A DNA stretch of 46,610 nt from Deltaproteobacteria bacterium (GTDB taxonomy: Bacteria; Desulfobacterota; Desulfobacteria; Desulfobacterales; SpSt-501): the NCBI GenBank assembly GCA_016219005.1, contig JACRCN010000077.1:1-46610 (forward strand). The letters run 5' to 3'. The notes under the pieces are model-generated. The model was not told the DNA's origin and ran no database searches. It worked only from the letters and a program-made list of their open reading frames with translations. Both the position numbers and the translations under genes were made by a program. Every line of letters starts with the position of its first letter. The first letter of the stretch is position 1. Below are positions 7,381 to 15,851 of the stretch, piece after piece.

Positions 7381-8529
7381 TCATGAGTTGGAGACTTGGA
7401 CCTTGGAGCCCGGCACCAGCCGCAGCTGCCCTTCCGTCACGACCGTATCGCCTGCCGATAGCCCCTTGTCGATCACCACGTCGTCTCCGATGCTTATCCC
7501 GGCCACCACGGGCCGGGACTCCACGGTCATGTCCGGCTTCACCACATAGACAAATTGACCGTCCTGTCCGACCTGGATGGCCATCGACGGGATGACGACG
7601 GCATCGTTGCGGGTGGTCAGCGTCAGGATCACCGTCGCAAACTGACCGGGCCACAGGCGGCGCTCCGTGTTGGCGAAGCTGCCCTTGAGCAGGACCGTGC
7701 CCGTCTGGCTGCTCACCTTGTTGTCCAAAAAGCTGAGTGTTCCGGTCTCGGTCTTTTCCCGGCTGTCCGGGATGATCGCCTCCACTTTCAGCTGCCCCCC
7801 GGCCATGTGGGCCTTGATCTGCGGGAGATACTGCTGGGGGACCGCAAAGCCAACGTAGATCGGCATGATCTGGGCGATGTCCACCATGCCGCCCTTGTCG
7901 TCGTTGGCCTTGATCTGAGTGCCCTCGTCCACCAGGAGCCGGCCGGTCCGGCCGGCCATCGGGGCCTTAATGAAGCAGTATTCCAGCTGCAGTTTGGCTC
8001 TGTCCACAACGGCCCGGTCGGCGTCGACCGAAGCCCTCAGCGCCTCGAAGTTGGCGCGGAACTGTTCGTACTTGTCGCTGCTGACGAAATTCTTGGCGAC
8101 CAGCTCGGCATAGCGCCGGGCATCCATTTCCGCCTTGTCGGCGAGCGCCATGTCGCGCCCGAGCCGGGCCTGGGCCTCCTTGAGAGCCACCTCGGACGGC
8201 CGCGGGTCGATCGTGAAGAGCAGGTCCCCCTTCCTGACATCCTGGCCCTCACGGAAATGGATACCCATCAACTGGCCGTCGACCCGCGATTTGATCGACA
8301 CCGTCGCATAGGCTTCGACCGTGCCGACCGCATGCAGCTGCACGGGGACCGCCTTCTGGATCGCGGTGGTCACCTTCACCGGGACCAGCGGATCGCGCTT
8401 CTCGCGCTGGGGCCGGCCGTCGGTGCGGGTCATCAGGATGATGACCAGGGCGCCCGCCATCAGGGTCAGGGCAATCGCAAGAGCCTTCAGGGGGTTGCGC
8501 CTTGGGCGGTTTGGAAGATCGTTTGCCAT
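7381..8529 (-). CDS. RND efflux periplasmic adaptor subunit (MdtA-like)
   Basis: A 382-residue membrane-fusion protein: a short basic cytoplasmic start, a single membrane helix (ALAIALTLMAGALVIIL), then the adaptor fold. The lipoyl/biotinyl-like half motif GTVEAYATVSIKSRVDGQL and REGQDVRKGDLLFTIDP are followed by an alpha-hairpin (about residues 100-150), the second lipoyl half (IKAPMAGRTGRL) and beta-barrel strands. The ATG at 8529 (MANDLPNRPRR) was chosen because the longer frame from 8622 adds residues unlike a signal anchor; the ribosome site is weak. It precedes the RND permease gene by 167 bp on the same strand and should form one pump with it. Confidence is high for the family and moderate for the exact start. 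Confidence 0.92.
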   Translation of the reverse strand: MANDLPNRPRRNPLKALAIALTLMAGALVIILMTRTDGRPQREKRDPLVPVKVTTAIQKAVPVQLHAVGTVEAYATVSIKSRVDGQLMGIHFREGQDVRKGDLLFTIDPRPSEVALKEAQARLGRDMALADKAEMDARRYAELVAKNFVSSDKYEQFRANFEALRASVDADRAVVDRAKLQLEYCFIKAPMAGRTGRLLVDEGTQIKANDDKGGMVDIAQIMPIYVGFAVPQQYLPQIKAHMAGGQLKVEAIIPDSREKTETGTLSFLDNKVSSQTGTVLLKGSFANTERRLWPGQFATVILTLTTRNDAVVIPSMAIQVGQDGQFVYVVKPDMTVESRPVVAGISIGDDVVIDKGLSAGDTVVTEGQLRLVPGSKVQVSNS

Positions 8530-8785
8530 GCTGACTGCTCTCGGGTTGGTTTCGTCGACGCAACCGATGCACCCGCGCGACGGGTGTTGTACTCCATAAG
8601 TTATAATATCGGTCTTTTTCACCAGAAATTCAATAAAATTAGCAAATTCCTTCTGTTTCGACGGATCCGGAAGGGGCGGGAAAACCGGTGCATCTCGTGT
8701 GCTTCACGGCCAGAACGTATGACGTGGGGCGCCGTTGGCAATAACGGGCCGCAACCGGGTGATCGGCGGTCTGCGGTTTTCCGCG

Positions 8786-9457
8786 TCAGCGGCGGACGCA
8801 CTCAAAGCCGGGGATGCTGACGTAATGCTCCAGGCGGTTTAACCCCCATGACGCCAGCGACACCAGCGCCAGGTAGATCGCTCCAACGACGAAGAAGACT
8901 TCCAGATATTTGAAAAACATCGACGCCAGGATCTTGGCTTCACCCGTCAGCTCGATGCATGTCACCATGTAGGCCAGGGAGGAGTACTTGATCAGGTAGA
9001 TGAGCTCGTTGCCGCAACCCGGCAACGCCCGGCGGATGGCCTGGGGCAGCAGGATGGAATAGACGGCCCGGGCCCGGCTGAAACCCAGCGATCGGGCGGC
9101 CTGCAGCTGGCCCTGCTTGATCGAGCGCAGCGCCCCGCGCACGTACTCGGCATGATAGGCGCCGCTGCAAAGGGAAAAGCCCAGCACCGCCGCCGCAAAG
9201 GGGCTCAAGTAGATGCCCAGCTGGGGCAGACCGAAATACCAGAGATAGAGCTGAACCAGCAGCGGGAAGCCGCGGAACAGAAGACCATAAATTTCGGACA
9301 GGCGCTTCCAGAAGGGGCGCCCGTAGACCCGCAGGGTGCCCGCCAGGATCCCGATGACGAGACCGAGCACCGCCGAGGGCAGGATCAGGCCGATGCTGAC
9401 CCACAGGCCCCGCAGCATGGCGGGCGCAACCTCCTGGGTATAAAACGACAGGTCCAT
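8786..9457 (-). CDS. Polar amino acid ABC transporter permease
   Basis: A 223-residue inner-membrane permease of the HisM/GlnP type (HisMQ family). Several membrane helices are visible. The cytoplasmic coupling loop EYVRGALRSIKQGQLQAARSLGFSRARA lies in the middle and matches the family EAA motif (E-x-x-R-G-A-L...G-Q...A-A...G). It is the last gene of a minus-strand operon: binding protein, permease, ATPase, this permease. It starts 5 bp after the ATPase gene ends. With the partner permease at 10250-10924 it should form a heterodimeric channel. The exact amino acid is not predictable. Confidence 0.93.
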   Translation of the reverse strand: MDLSFYTQEVAPAMLRGLWVSIGLILPSAVLGLVIGILAGTLRVYGRPFWKRLSEIYGLLFRGFPLLVQLYLWYFGLPQLGIYLSPFAAAVLGFSLCSGAYHAEYVRGALRSIKQGQLQAARSLGFSRARAVYSILLPQAIRRALPGCGNELIYLIKYSSLAYMVTCIELTGEAKILASMFFKYLEVFFVVGAIYLALVSLASWGLNRLEHYVSIPGFECVRR

Positions 9458-9462
9458 GCCGG

Positions 9463-10236
9463 TTACGCCGTCTCCCGGGGCCTGTTGTGCAGGCGTGCGA
9501 TTTTGGAGCAGAACTCCCGGGTGCGCTCCTGCTGAGCGTGGTTGAGGATCCGTTCCGGCGGGCCCTGCTCGAGGATGACTCCGTTTTCCATGAAAAGTAT
9601 CTCGCTCGCCAGGGTCCCGGCAAAGCCGATCTCGTGGGTCACGAGCGCCATGGTCATGCCGCCGGCTGCCAGGTCGCGGATCACCGCGTGCACCTCGCCG
9701 ATCAGCTCCGGGTCCAGGGCCGAGGTCGGCTCGTCGAGCAGCATCACCTCCGGGTCCATGGCCAGGGCCCGGGCGATGGACACGCGCTGCTTCTGACCGC
9801 CGGAAAGCTCGGCCGGGTACTTGGACACATGCTCCGCCAGCCCCACGCGAGCAAGCTCCGCCAAGGCCCGTTCGCGGGCCTGGGGTTTGGCGATTTTCTT
9901 GACCCGTACCAGGCCGATCTGCACGTTCTCCAGCGCCGTGAGGTGGTCGAATAGGTTGAAGTCCTGGAAGATCATGCCGATTTTCTGCCGGTAAGCGTAA
10001 AGCTCGGGCTTGTTCGCGGGGTGGATCGCCTGCTCCCGCAGGAAGACGCGACCCTGCTCGAAGCTCACCAGGAAATTGATGCAGTGCAACAGCGTGCTCT
10101 TGCCGCTGCCCGACGGCCCGAGGATGACCTTGATGTCCCCCTTGAACAGCTCGAGCGACACCCCCTTGAGCACCTCGGCATCCCCGTAGCGCTTGTGGAT
10201 ATTTTCCAGCCGTAGAACCGGTTGTGTGCGGGTCAT
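9463..10236 (-). CDS. Amino acid ABC transporter ATP-binding protein (GlnQ/HisP-like)
   Basis: A 257-residue ABC ATPase. Walker [10 protein letters not shown] lies near residue 40, the Q-loop in [12 protein letters not shown] near 90, the signature [15 protein letters not shown] near 145, Walker [15 protein letters not shown] near 165, and the switch His in LVTHEIGFA near 200. This is the PAAT (polar amino acid) subclass that pairs with HisMQ permeases. It sits between two such permease genes with 13 bp and 5 bp gaps, in one operon with the binding protein upstream. It energises uptake of a polar amino acid. The C-terminal ending NRPRETA is short and ordinary. Confidence 0.95.
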   Translation of the reverse strand: MTRTQPVLRLENIHKRYGDAEVLKGVSLELFKGDIKVILGPSGSGKSTLLHCINFLVSFEQGRVFLREQAIHPANKPELYAYRQKIGMIFQDFNLFDHLTALENVQIGLVRVKKIAKPQARERALAELARVGLAEHVSKYPAELSGGQKQRVSIARALAMDPEVMLLDEPTSALDPELIGEVHAVIRDLAAGGMTMALVTHEIGFAGTLASEILFMENGVILEQGPPERILNHAQQERTREFCSKIARLHNRPRETA

Positions 10237-10249
10237 GGCAGCCGCCCCC

Positions 10250-10924
10250 TCACCGGATGTAGCCGGACATCGCGACCCGCTCCTCCAGGACGCGCAAAGC
10301 CTTGGTCCCCAGGTAGGTCAGAAGCAGGTAAATGAACCCCACCATGATGTACAGCCAGAAGTGCTGGTAGGTGCGGGAGGCCACGTGGTTGGCCCGGGCC
10401 ATGAGCTCCGCCACCCCCAGGGCGTAGGTCACGGCCGAGTCCTTCATGATGACCGTGTACTCGTTGGACCAGCCCGGGATGGCGAGCCGCAGGGCCTGGG
10501 GCAGGATGATGAAAATGATCGCCCGGGCGTCGCTCATGCCGATGGCCCGGGCGGCCTTCATCTGCCCGGACGGCACGGCGAGGATAGCCCCGCGCAGGAT
10601 CTGGGACTGGTAGGCTGAACTGATCATGCCTAATACGACGATGGCGATGGTGAACGGGGAGAGCTCGATTTCGAGGGCGGCCAGGATGCCGAAGTAAAAA
10701 AGGAAGAGCAGCACGAGCAGCGGGATGCCCCGAAAAAACCACACGTAAATCCCCGTCGGCCGGCGCAGCCAGCGGGGACCGTAGACCTGGGCCAGGGCCA
10801 GCAGAAGACCCAGTCCCAGCCCCATGGCCAGGGCGCCGCCCACCACCGTGAGGGTGACGCCGACGCCCCCCAGCACGTAAGGCAAGCCTTCCGCGACCGC
10901 GGTCATGCCGTCTTGAATGCCCAT
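10250..10924 (-). CDS. Polar amino acid ABC transporter permease
   Basis: A 224-residue HisMQ-family permease. Membrane helices alternate with the coupling loop [29 protein letters not shown] (family EAA motif with R-G-A, G-Q and A-A). It pairs with the second permease of the operon. The binding-protein gene is 253 bp upstream, separated by a terminator-like hairpin. Thirteen bases separate its stop from the ATPase start. No further specificity is visible. Confidence 0.93.
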   Translation of the reverse strand: MGIQDGMTAVAEGLPYVLGGVGVTLTVVGGALAMGLGLGLLLALAQVYGPRWLRRPTGIYVWFFRGIPLLVLLFLFYFGILAALEIELSPFTIAIVVLGMISSAYQSQILRGAILAVPSGQMKAARAIGMSDARAIIFIILPQALRLAIPGWSNEYTVIMKDSAVTYALGVAELMARANHVASRTYQHFWLYIMVGFIYLLLTYLGTKALRVLEERVAMSGYIR

Positions 10925-10938
10925 CTATGGCGCGCCTT

Positions 10939-10979
10939 AAAAAAGCAACGGAAGGCTGAAGCGGCCGCTCCAGCCTTCC
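10939..10979 (-). terminator. Rho-independent terminator/attenuator after the amino acid binding protein gene
   Basis: On the minus strand a 9 bp GC-rich perfect stem (10971-10979 with 10950-10958) closes a 12-base loop. Five bases later comes a run of six T (10944-10939). It lies between the binding-protein gene and the first permease gene, so partial termination would give more binding protein than membrane components. Confidence 0.78.
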
Positions 10980-11177
10980 AACCTATTTATTGATTTTGTG
11001 TAACTGCTCAGGTGGTCAGGCTGAAGACTGACGGGAATAACGATCATCCATGACATCATCACCGGCCAACGGTTCCAAACGATTTTGCGTTGGGTGATCG
11101 CGCATGTCTTTTCCTTCAGTCTATCTACCTTCAGTCTATGCTAATATGAATGGTTGACATGCACCGCGCTCAAGCAA

Positions 11178-11939
11178 TCATTTCAATTCCCACTTCTTCA
11201 CGAGTTCCTGAAACTTGGGAGAGGCCTTGAGCTTCTTCCAGCCCTCGTTCAGCTTTTTCAGGAACTCGGCCTCATCCTTGCGCACGGCATACCCGTAGTT
11301 GGTGTCGGGCTGGCCGTAGTTGCCGATGGTCTTGACCTTCAGCTTCTTGTCCTGGGCATTTTTCAGCGCCGTATTCGATACGGCGGCGCAGTCCGCCCGG
11401 CCGTTGGAAACGTCCTCGATGGCGAGCGGGGTCGTGTCGTAGGCTTTCAGCTCGAAGCTGTAGCCCTTCTTCAGAAGGTTTTCGGTCATCCACTTGGACT
11501 CGGCGCTGCCCCGCAGCAAGGCGATCTTGCGGCCGGGCTCCAGGCACTGCTTGTCCGTGAGCTTGGAATCGTTTTTCACCACCAGCAGCTGCTTGACCGT
11601 CCAGTAGGGTTCGGTGAAATTGACCGCCGCCTGGCGTTCCGGGGTGATGCTCATGCCGGAGGCGATGACGTCGATCTTCTTGGCCTGCAGGGTCGGCACG
11701 ATGGCCGCCCAGTCGGTGGGCTGGTGCTTGACCTTGAATTTCATCTCCTTGGCGATCCAATCCAACGCATCGATATCGAACCCTGCCGGCTTTCCGTCCT
11801 TGTCGACAAAGGAAAACGGCGGGTAGGCGGCGTCGAAGCCGTTGACGTAAACTTTATCCTGGGCCAAACCCGCAACCGCCCCCAGGCCGATCAAGGCCGC
11901 CACAGCCAACACACACAGGACACCGGATTTTTTCAACAT
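11178..11939 (-). CDS. Amino acid ABC transporter substrate-binding protein
   Basis: A 253-residue family 3 solute-binding protein with a Sec signal peptide (MLKKSGVLCVLAVAALIGLG..., predicted cleavage near residue 26 after GLA). The mature part starts YVNGFDAAYPPFSFVDKDGKPAGFDIDAL, followed by MSITPERQAAVNFTEPYW, both signatures of polar amino acid binding proteins. It is the first gene of the operon with two permeases and an ATPase. It would capture the amino acid in the periplasm. The ligand-binding Arg and Asp of this family are probably in the ITPERQ and later NGRADC segments. The exact ligand is unknown. Confidence 0.94.
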   Translation of the reverse strand: MLKKSGVLCVLAVAALIGLGAVAGLAQDKVYVNGFDAAYPPFSFVDKDGKPAGFDIDALDWIAKEMKFKVKHQPTDWAAIVPTLQAKKIDVIASGMSITPERQAAVNFTEPYWTVKQLLVVKNDSKLTDKQCLEPGRKIALLRGSAESKWMTENLLKKGYSFELKAYDTTPLAIEDVSNGRADCAAVSNTALKNAQDKKLKVKTIGNYGQPDTNYGYAVRKDEAEFLKKLNEGWKKLKASPKFQELVKKWELK

Positions 11940-12119
11940 ACACCCTCTCCTTTCTGTTTAAATGAGATCTCGCCTTACACGCGATGGGCCATCGGCGCCA
12001 AGCGACCGTCGGCGGCATCGGCAACGGTCAAACCGGCGGGACGCGGAAGCGCCACCGCCTGCAGCTATAATCCAATCCGAAACCCTTTACAAGCGCTATC
12101 GCCTTTGCGCAGCCAGCCC

Positions 12120-13439
12120 TCACGCGTCCGCGGGCGGCGGGGTCTTGATGGCCTTGATCAGGACCTTGTCCACGCGGTGACCGTCCATGTCCACCACTTC
12201 GAAACGGAAACCGCCCCAGTCGAAATGCTCACCGGCGGAGGGGATCCGTCCCAGGCAGGCCATCACCAGGCCGCCCAAGGTCTGGTAAACCCGCTCCTCC
12301 TCGAAGGGCAGCTGATTCACACTCAGGAGTTCCTTCAGCTCGTCGGAGAGCACCTTTCCGTCCACCAGCCAGGAGCCGTCCTCGCGCCGGACGATTTCGG
12401 CCTCCGGGGGATCTCCCGGCATCGGCATGTCGCCGACGATGGCCTCGAGAATATCGCTGGTCGTGACCAGCCCCTGGAACCCGCCGTGCTCGTCAATAAC
12501 GATGGCGATATGCGAGCGTTTCACCTTGAACCGATCGAGCATGTCCAGCGCCGACATGCTCTCCGGCACGAACATGGCCGGCCGGAGCACGGCCCGCAGA
12601 TCGATCGGCCGGCAGCTTAGGTTCTGGGACAGCAGGTCTTTCGCGTTCACCAGGCCGATGATGTTGTCGATCTGCCCCTCGGCGACGGGATATCGGGAAT
12701 GACCGGTGGCCGTTATTTCGCGCTGAATCTCCTCGGAAGGATCATCCGGGTCCAGCCAGATCACAACCGGTCGCGGTGTCATGAGGGCACTCACGGACAG
12801 GTCGCCCAGGCGGAGCACCCGCTCGACCATCTCCTGCTCGGTGGGTTCGAACAGCCCCACCCGGGTGCCCTGTTCGATCATCAGCTTGATCTCCTCCTCG
12901 GTGACCGGGCTTGCGGAAGCGAGGTTGATGCCCAAGAGCCGCAGGATGAGATCGGTGGAACGACTGAGCACGTAAACTACCGGATACGTCACCCGGGACA
13001 GGGTGCGCATGGCGGGCGCGAGCGCCGCGGAGATGCGCTCCGCTTGGTTCAGGGCAATCCGCTTGGGGACCAGCTCGCCGATGACGAGCGACAGGTAGGT
13101 GATGCACAGCACGACCAGGCCGAAGCTCACGATCCCGGCGTGGGGCGCCAGCCAGGGAACGAGGCTCAGCTTCGCGGCAAGCCTTTCGGCGATGGTCGCG
13201 CCGCCGAAGGCGCCGGCCAGGACACCGACCAGCGTGATGCCGATCTGGATCATGGAGAGAAACCGGTTGGGCGAATCGGCCAGATCGAGGGCGACTTGCG
13301 CCCCCGGGTGGCCCTCTTCCGCCTTTTGCTGGAGCCGCGCCCGCCGGGATGCGACCAGGGCGATCTCCGACATGGCGAGCACGCCGTTGACTATAATCAG
13401 GGTAAAGATGATGATGATCTCGGTTGCAAGTGAATCCAT
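12120..13439 (-). CDS. CNNM/HlyC-type membrane protein with CBS domains
   Basis: A 439-residue protein of the TlyC/hemolysin family. Residues 1-200 form the DUF21 membrane domain (MDSLATEIIIIFTLIIVNGVLAMSEIAL with E/S-rich start, then GITLVGVLAGAFGG and LVIGELVPKRIAL). Two CBS domains follow (about 215-335; SALMTPRPVVIWLD and HIAIVIDEHGGFQGLVTTSDILEAIVG), then a CorC_HlyC domain at the C-terminus (SWLVDGKVLSDELKELL). Relatives (CNNM, CorB, MpfA, YtfL) are linked to magnesium or other divalent cation export; true haemolysis is not expected. It is separated by 43 bp from the TauE/SafE gene upstream on the same strand. The transported ion is inferred from family. Confidence 0.93.
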   Translation of the reverse strand: MDSLATEIIIIFTLIIVNGVLAMSEIALVASRRARLQQKAEEGHPGAQVALDLADSPNRFLSMIQIGITLVGVLAGAFGGATIAERLAAKLSLVPWLAPHAGIVSFGLVVLCITYLSLVIGELVPKRIALNQAERISAALAPAMRTLSRVTYPVVYVLSRSTDLILRLLGINLASASPVTEEEIKLMIEQGTRVGLFEPTEQEMVERVLRLGDLSVSALMTPRPVVIWLDPDDPSEEIQREITATGHSRYPVAEGQIDNIIGLVNAKDLLSQNLSCRPIDLRAVLRPAMFVPESMSALDMLDRFKVKRSHIAIVIDEHGGFQGLVTTSDILEAIVGDMPMPGDPPEAEIVRREDGSWLVDGKVLSDELKELLSVNQLPFEEERVYQTLGGLVMACLGRIPSAGEHFDWGGFRFEVVDMDGHRVDKVLIKAIKTPPPADA

Positions 13440-13482
13440 ATCGATATCGAATCCATTCGGGATGGCGATGACTTCACGACAT

Positions 13483-14277
13483 TTAAAGAACGCCCCAGAT
13501 AATGCGCGTTGCGATCACAATGAGAAACACTGCATACACGCGTTTGAGGGTGACGACTGGGGTTTTATGGGTCAGTTTGGCCCCCAGGGGAGCCAGAAAA
13601 AAGCTGAAGCAGGTAATGCCGAAAAGCGCCGGCAGGTAGAGATATCCAAGATGCGGCGAGGGCAGGTCCGGAACCGATAAGCCATTGACGATATACCCTA
13701 TCGTGCCGGCAACCGCGATGGGAAAGCCGATCGCCGCCGAGGTGCCGATGGCGTGATGGACCGGCACATTGCACCACATCATGAATGGAATCGTAAGCGC
13801 TCCGCCGCCGATGCCGACCAGACTGGAGAAAACTCCGACAACTCCGCCAACACCCGTCATGCCGGCCGCCCCGGGCAACTGGCGGCTCGGCTTGGGTTTG
13901 AAATTGCTGAGCATCTGAGCCGCGACGTAGTACAGGAACAGCGCAAAAAACACTTTGAGAGACGTTGTTGAGAGCCGGGCGGCTATGTACGTTCCGGAAA
14001 AAGTGCCGATGAGAATACCCAAAGTGATGCGCCTGAAGATATCCCATCGCACCGCACCGTGTTTATGATGCATCCAAAAGCTGGACACCGAAGTGAACAG
14101 GATGCATCCGAGGGAGGTGGCCAGGGCGATCTGCATGATGTACTGCGACGGAAAGCCTTTAGCGCTGAACAAAAAGACCAGGATCGGCACGATAACGATC
14201 CCGCCGCCGATACCCAGAAGTCCGGCGAGGATGCCAACGACTCCTCCCGCAAGAGGATAGAGAATCCATTCCAGCAT
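13483..14277 (-). CDS. TauE/SafE family sulfite/sulfonate exporter-like permease
   Basis: A 264-residue integral membrane protein with about eight helices and the two family repeats. The first begins PLAGGVVGILAGLLGIGGGIVIVPIL (residues about 7-32) and the second is GVGGVVGVFSSLVGIGGGALTIPFMM (about 140-165), with the typical GIGGG in each. The ATG at 14277 (MLEWILYP) was chosen because the longer frame from 14379 runs into a mobile-type repeat. TauE/SafE proteins are thought to export sulfite, sulfoacetate or similar anions. The MITE-like repeat and a terminator separate it from the CoA transferase gene upstream, so it may not be co-transcribed with the TRAP operon. The substrate is unknown. 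Confidence 0.88.
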   Translation of the reverse strand: MLEWILYPLAGGVVGILAGLLGIGGGIVIVPILVFLFSAKGFPSQYIMQIALATSLGCILFTSVSSFWMHHKHGAVRWDIFRRITLGILIGTFSGTYIAARLSTTSLKVFFALFLYYVAAQMLSNFKPKPSRQLPGAAGMTGVGGVVGVFSSLVGIGGGALTIPFMMWCNVPVHHAIGTSAAIGFPIAVAGTIGYIVNGLSVPDLPSPHLGYLYLPALFGITCFSFFLAPLGAKLTHKTPVVTLKRVYAVFLIVIATRIIWGVL

Positions 14278-14322
14278 ATCCAACGTCTCCGGCCGGGACC
14301 AAGCAATGCGTGGTTTGTTTGA

Positions 14323-14465
14323 CAGGGTACTGAAAAACCGCGCCTCAGGCCGTGATCCGACGTTGAGCGGCTTCTGCAAATGCTCGCTTCTCGTCGAGCA
14401 TGCCGCGCTTTACAAAACGCCGCACGCCTTGGCTGAAAGCCCGATGCTTGTTCTTGAACACCCTG
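14323..14465. repeat. MITE-like dispersed repeat, copy A
   Basis: A 143 bp element bounded by CAGGGT...ACCCTG with longer imperfect terminal inverted repeats (AGGGTACTGAAAAA against the complement of TTCTTGAACACCCT). A second copy lies at 17747-17888 with about three quarters of bases shared, including CGCCTCAGGCCGTGATCC, ATGCCGCGCTTT and CCGATGCTTGTT. It encodes no protein. Confidence 0.8.
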
Positions 14466-14492
14466 TTTGAGAATTGATACATACAACAAACC

Positions 14493-14515
14493 CGGGAGGA
14501 TTGCGAGTCCTCCCG
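14493..14515 (-). terminator. Terminator of the TRAP/CoA-transferase operon
   Basis: An 8 bp perfect stem (CGGGAGGA 14493-14500 with TCCTCCCG 14508-14515) around a 7-base loop, with a T-rich stretch downstream on the minus strand. It lies 30 bp after the end of the CoA transferase gene. Confidence 0.72.
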
Positions 14516-14545
14516 AGTTTATCGAATTGGGGGGCGGGATGGGGT

Positions 14546-15763
14546 TTAGACCTCGCGATTGATCACGTTTTCCGTCTTCAGCAGTTCAATTTCCGCTTTC
14601 GTATAGCCGAGAATATCTTTCAAGACCTGTTCGGAATGCTCCCCCAGAAGAGGGGCCGGGGCATAGACTTCACCCGGCGTTTCCGAGAGGCGGATGGGAG
14701 AGCCCACAATCCTCATCTTGCCGACGCGCGGTTGATCAACCTCCACGAGCATTTTCCGATAGGCAATGTGCGGATCCTCGCAGATTTCTTTTATGTTGTT
14801 GGCAGGCGAATGCGGCAACCCGGCCTTGCCCAGCAGATCCAGCCATTCCTTTCTGGTTTTTTTCTTGAACTCCGGGATCAAAATCTGCTCCAGACCCTTC
14901 CGGTGCTTTGTCCGCAAGGGATTGGTGGCGAACTTGGGGTGATCGCCCAGATCCTCCCGGCCGATCAGCTTGCAGAAGCTTTTCCACAAGTTATCATTGC
15001 CCAGTGCTATGATCAGATGAGAGTCGTCCTTGGTCGGGAAGGACTGGAAGGGGACGATGGATGGGTGGGCGCTGCCGAGAGGGCCGGGGACCTCCCCGCT
15101 GATCGTATAGCGCACGACGGCGTTCTCCAGCACGGTGAAAAGCCCATCGATCATGGCCCCGTCGAAATGCTGCCCTCGGCCTGTTTTTTCCCGGTGCATC
15201 AGGGCCGCCATTATTGCGATCGTCGCCTGATGCCCGGCAAAAATGTCCCCCACGGATGAACCGACCCGACACGGCGGCCCTCCCTCGGGGCCGGTGATGC
15301 TCATCAAGCCGCTGTACCCCTGGGCCACCATGTCGTAGGAGGGGCGGGCGTCATAGCCCGGTAGCGAGTCCTGGCCGAATCCGCTGATGGATGCATAAAT
15401 GACCTTGGGGTTGATGCGCTGCAGCTCTTCCCACCCGAAGCCCAGCTTCCGCATCGTCGTGGGCCTGAAGTTCTCGACCACCACATCCGAAATCTTGATC
15501 AGATCCGTCAGGATTTTTCTCCCTTTTTCCTGTTTCAAGTCCAGCGCCAGGCTCTTCTTGTTGCGGTTGAGACTGATAAAATAACCCGAATTGTTTTTCC
15601 CGCCGCTGCCGGCGAAAGGCCCGAACTCGCGCGCGTCATCTCCATGCAGAGGTTCAACGTGAATCACCTCGGCCCCGAGGTCCGCCAGAAACATCGTGCA
15701 GGTGGGAGCCGCCAGCACATGGCTCAGGTCTACCACTCGAATATTTTCCAAGGCTCTGCTCAT
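14546..15763 (-). CDS. CaiB/BaiF family CoA transferase
   Basis: A 405-residue class III CoA transferase, the usual length. It starts with the family signature LENIRVVDLSHVLAAPTCTMFLADLGAEVIHVEP, then ENFRPTTMRKLGFGWEEL and ISGFGQD. The catalytic Asp is probably Asp173 in SSVGDIFAG. These enzymes move CoA between acyl donors and acceptors, such as succinyl-, formyl- or (R)-benzylsuccinyl-CoA, through mixed anhydride intermediates. The gene follows the TRAP transporter genes (88 bp after the large permease) and precedes a terminator. The context suggests activation of the imported organic acid as its CoA thioester. The acid cannot be named from the sequence. Confidence 0.94.
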   Translation of the reverse strand: MSRALENIRVVDLSHVLAAPTCTMFLADLGAEVIHVEPLHGDDAREFGPFAGSGGKNNSGYFISLNRNKKSLALDLKQEKGRKILTDLIKISDVVVENFRPTTMRKLGFGWEELQRINPKVIYASISGFGQDSLPGYDARPSYDMVAQGYSGLMSITGPEGGPPCRVGSSVGDIFAGHQATIAIMAALMHREKTGRGQHFDGAMIDGLFTVLENAVVRYTISGEVPGPLGSAHPSIVPFQSFPTKDDSHLIIALGNDNLWKSFCKLIGREDLGDHPKFATNPLRTKHRKGLEQILIPEFKKKTRKEWLDLLGKAGLPHSPANNIKEICEDPHIAYRKMLVEVDQPRVGKMRIVGSPIRLSETPGEVYAPAPLLGEHSEQVLKDILGYTKAEIELLKTENVINREV

Positions 15764-15851
15764 GGGTCGACTTCCTTTCGTTTAATAACACGGCTAACCC
15801 CGGATGCGGCTCTGCCCCTGGAGCGCCCCGGCTTGAGTTATGAAAATGGGT

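Noticed and set aside
4094-8622. Long plus-strand open frames opposite the RND and adaptor genes
   Set aside because: His/Asp/Gln/Arg-rich translations typical of the antisense of GC-rich genes; the minus-strand frames have full family motifs.
13483-14379. Longer start for the TauE/SafE gene (ATG 14379)
   Set aside because: The extra N-terminus would be encoded by the repeat element and its flank and is unlike the family.
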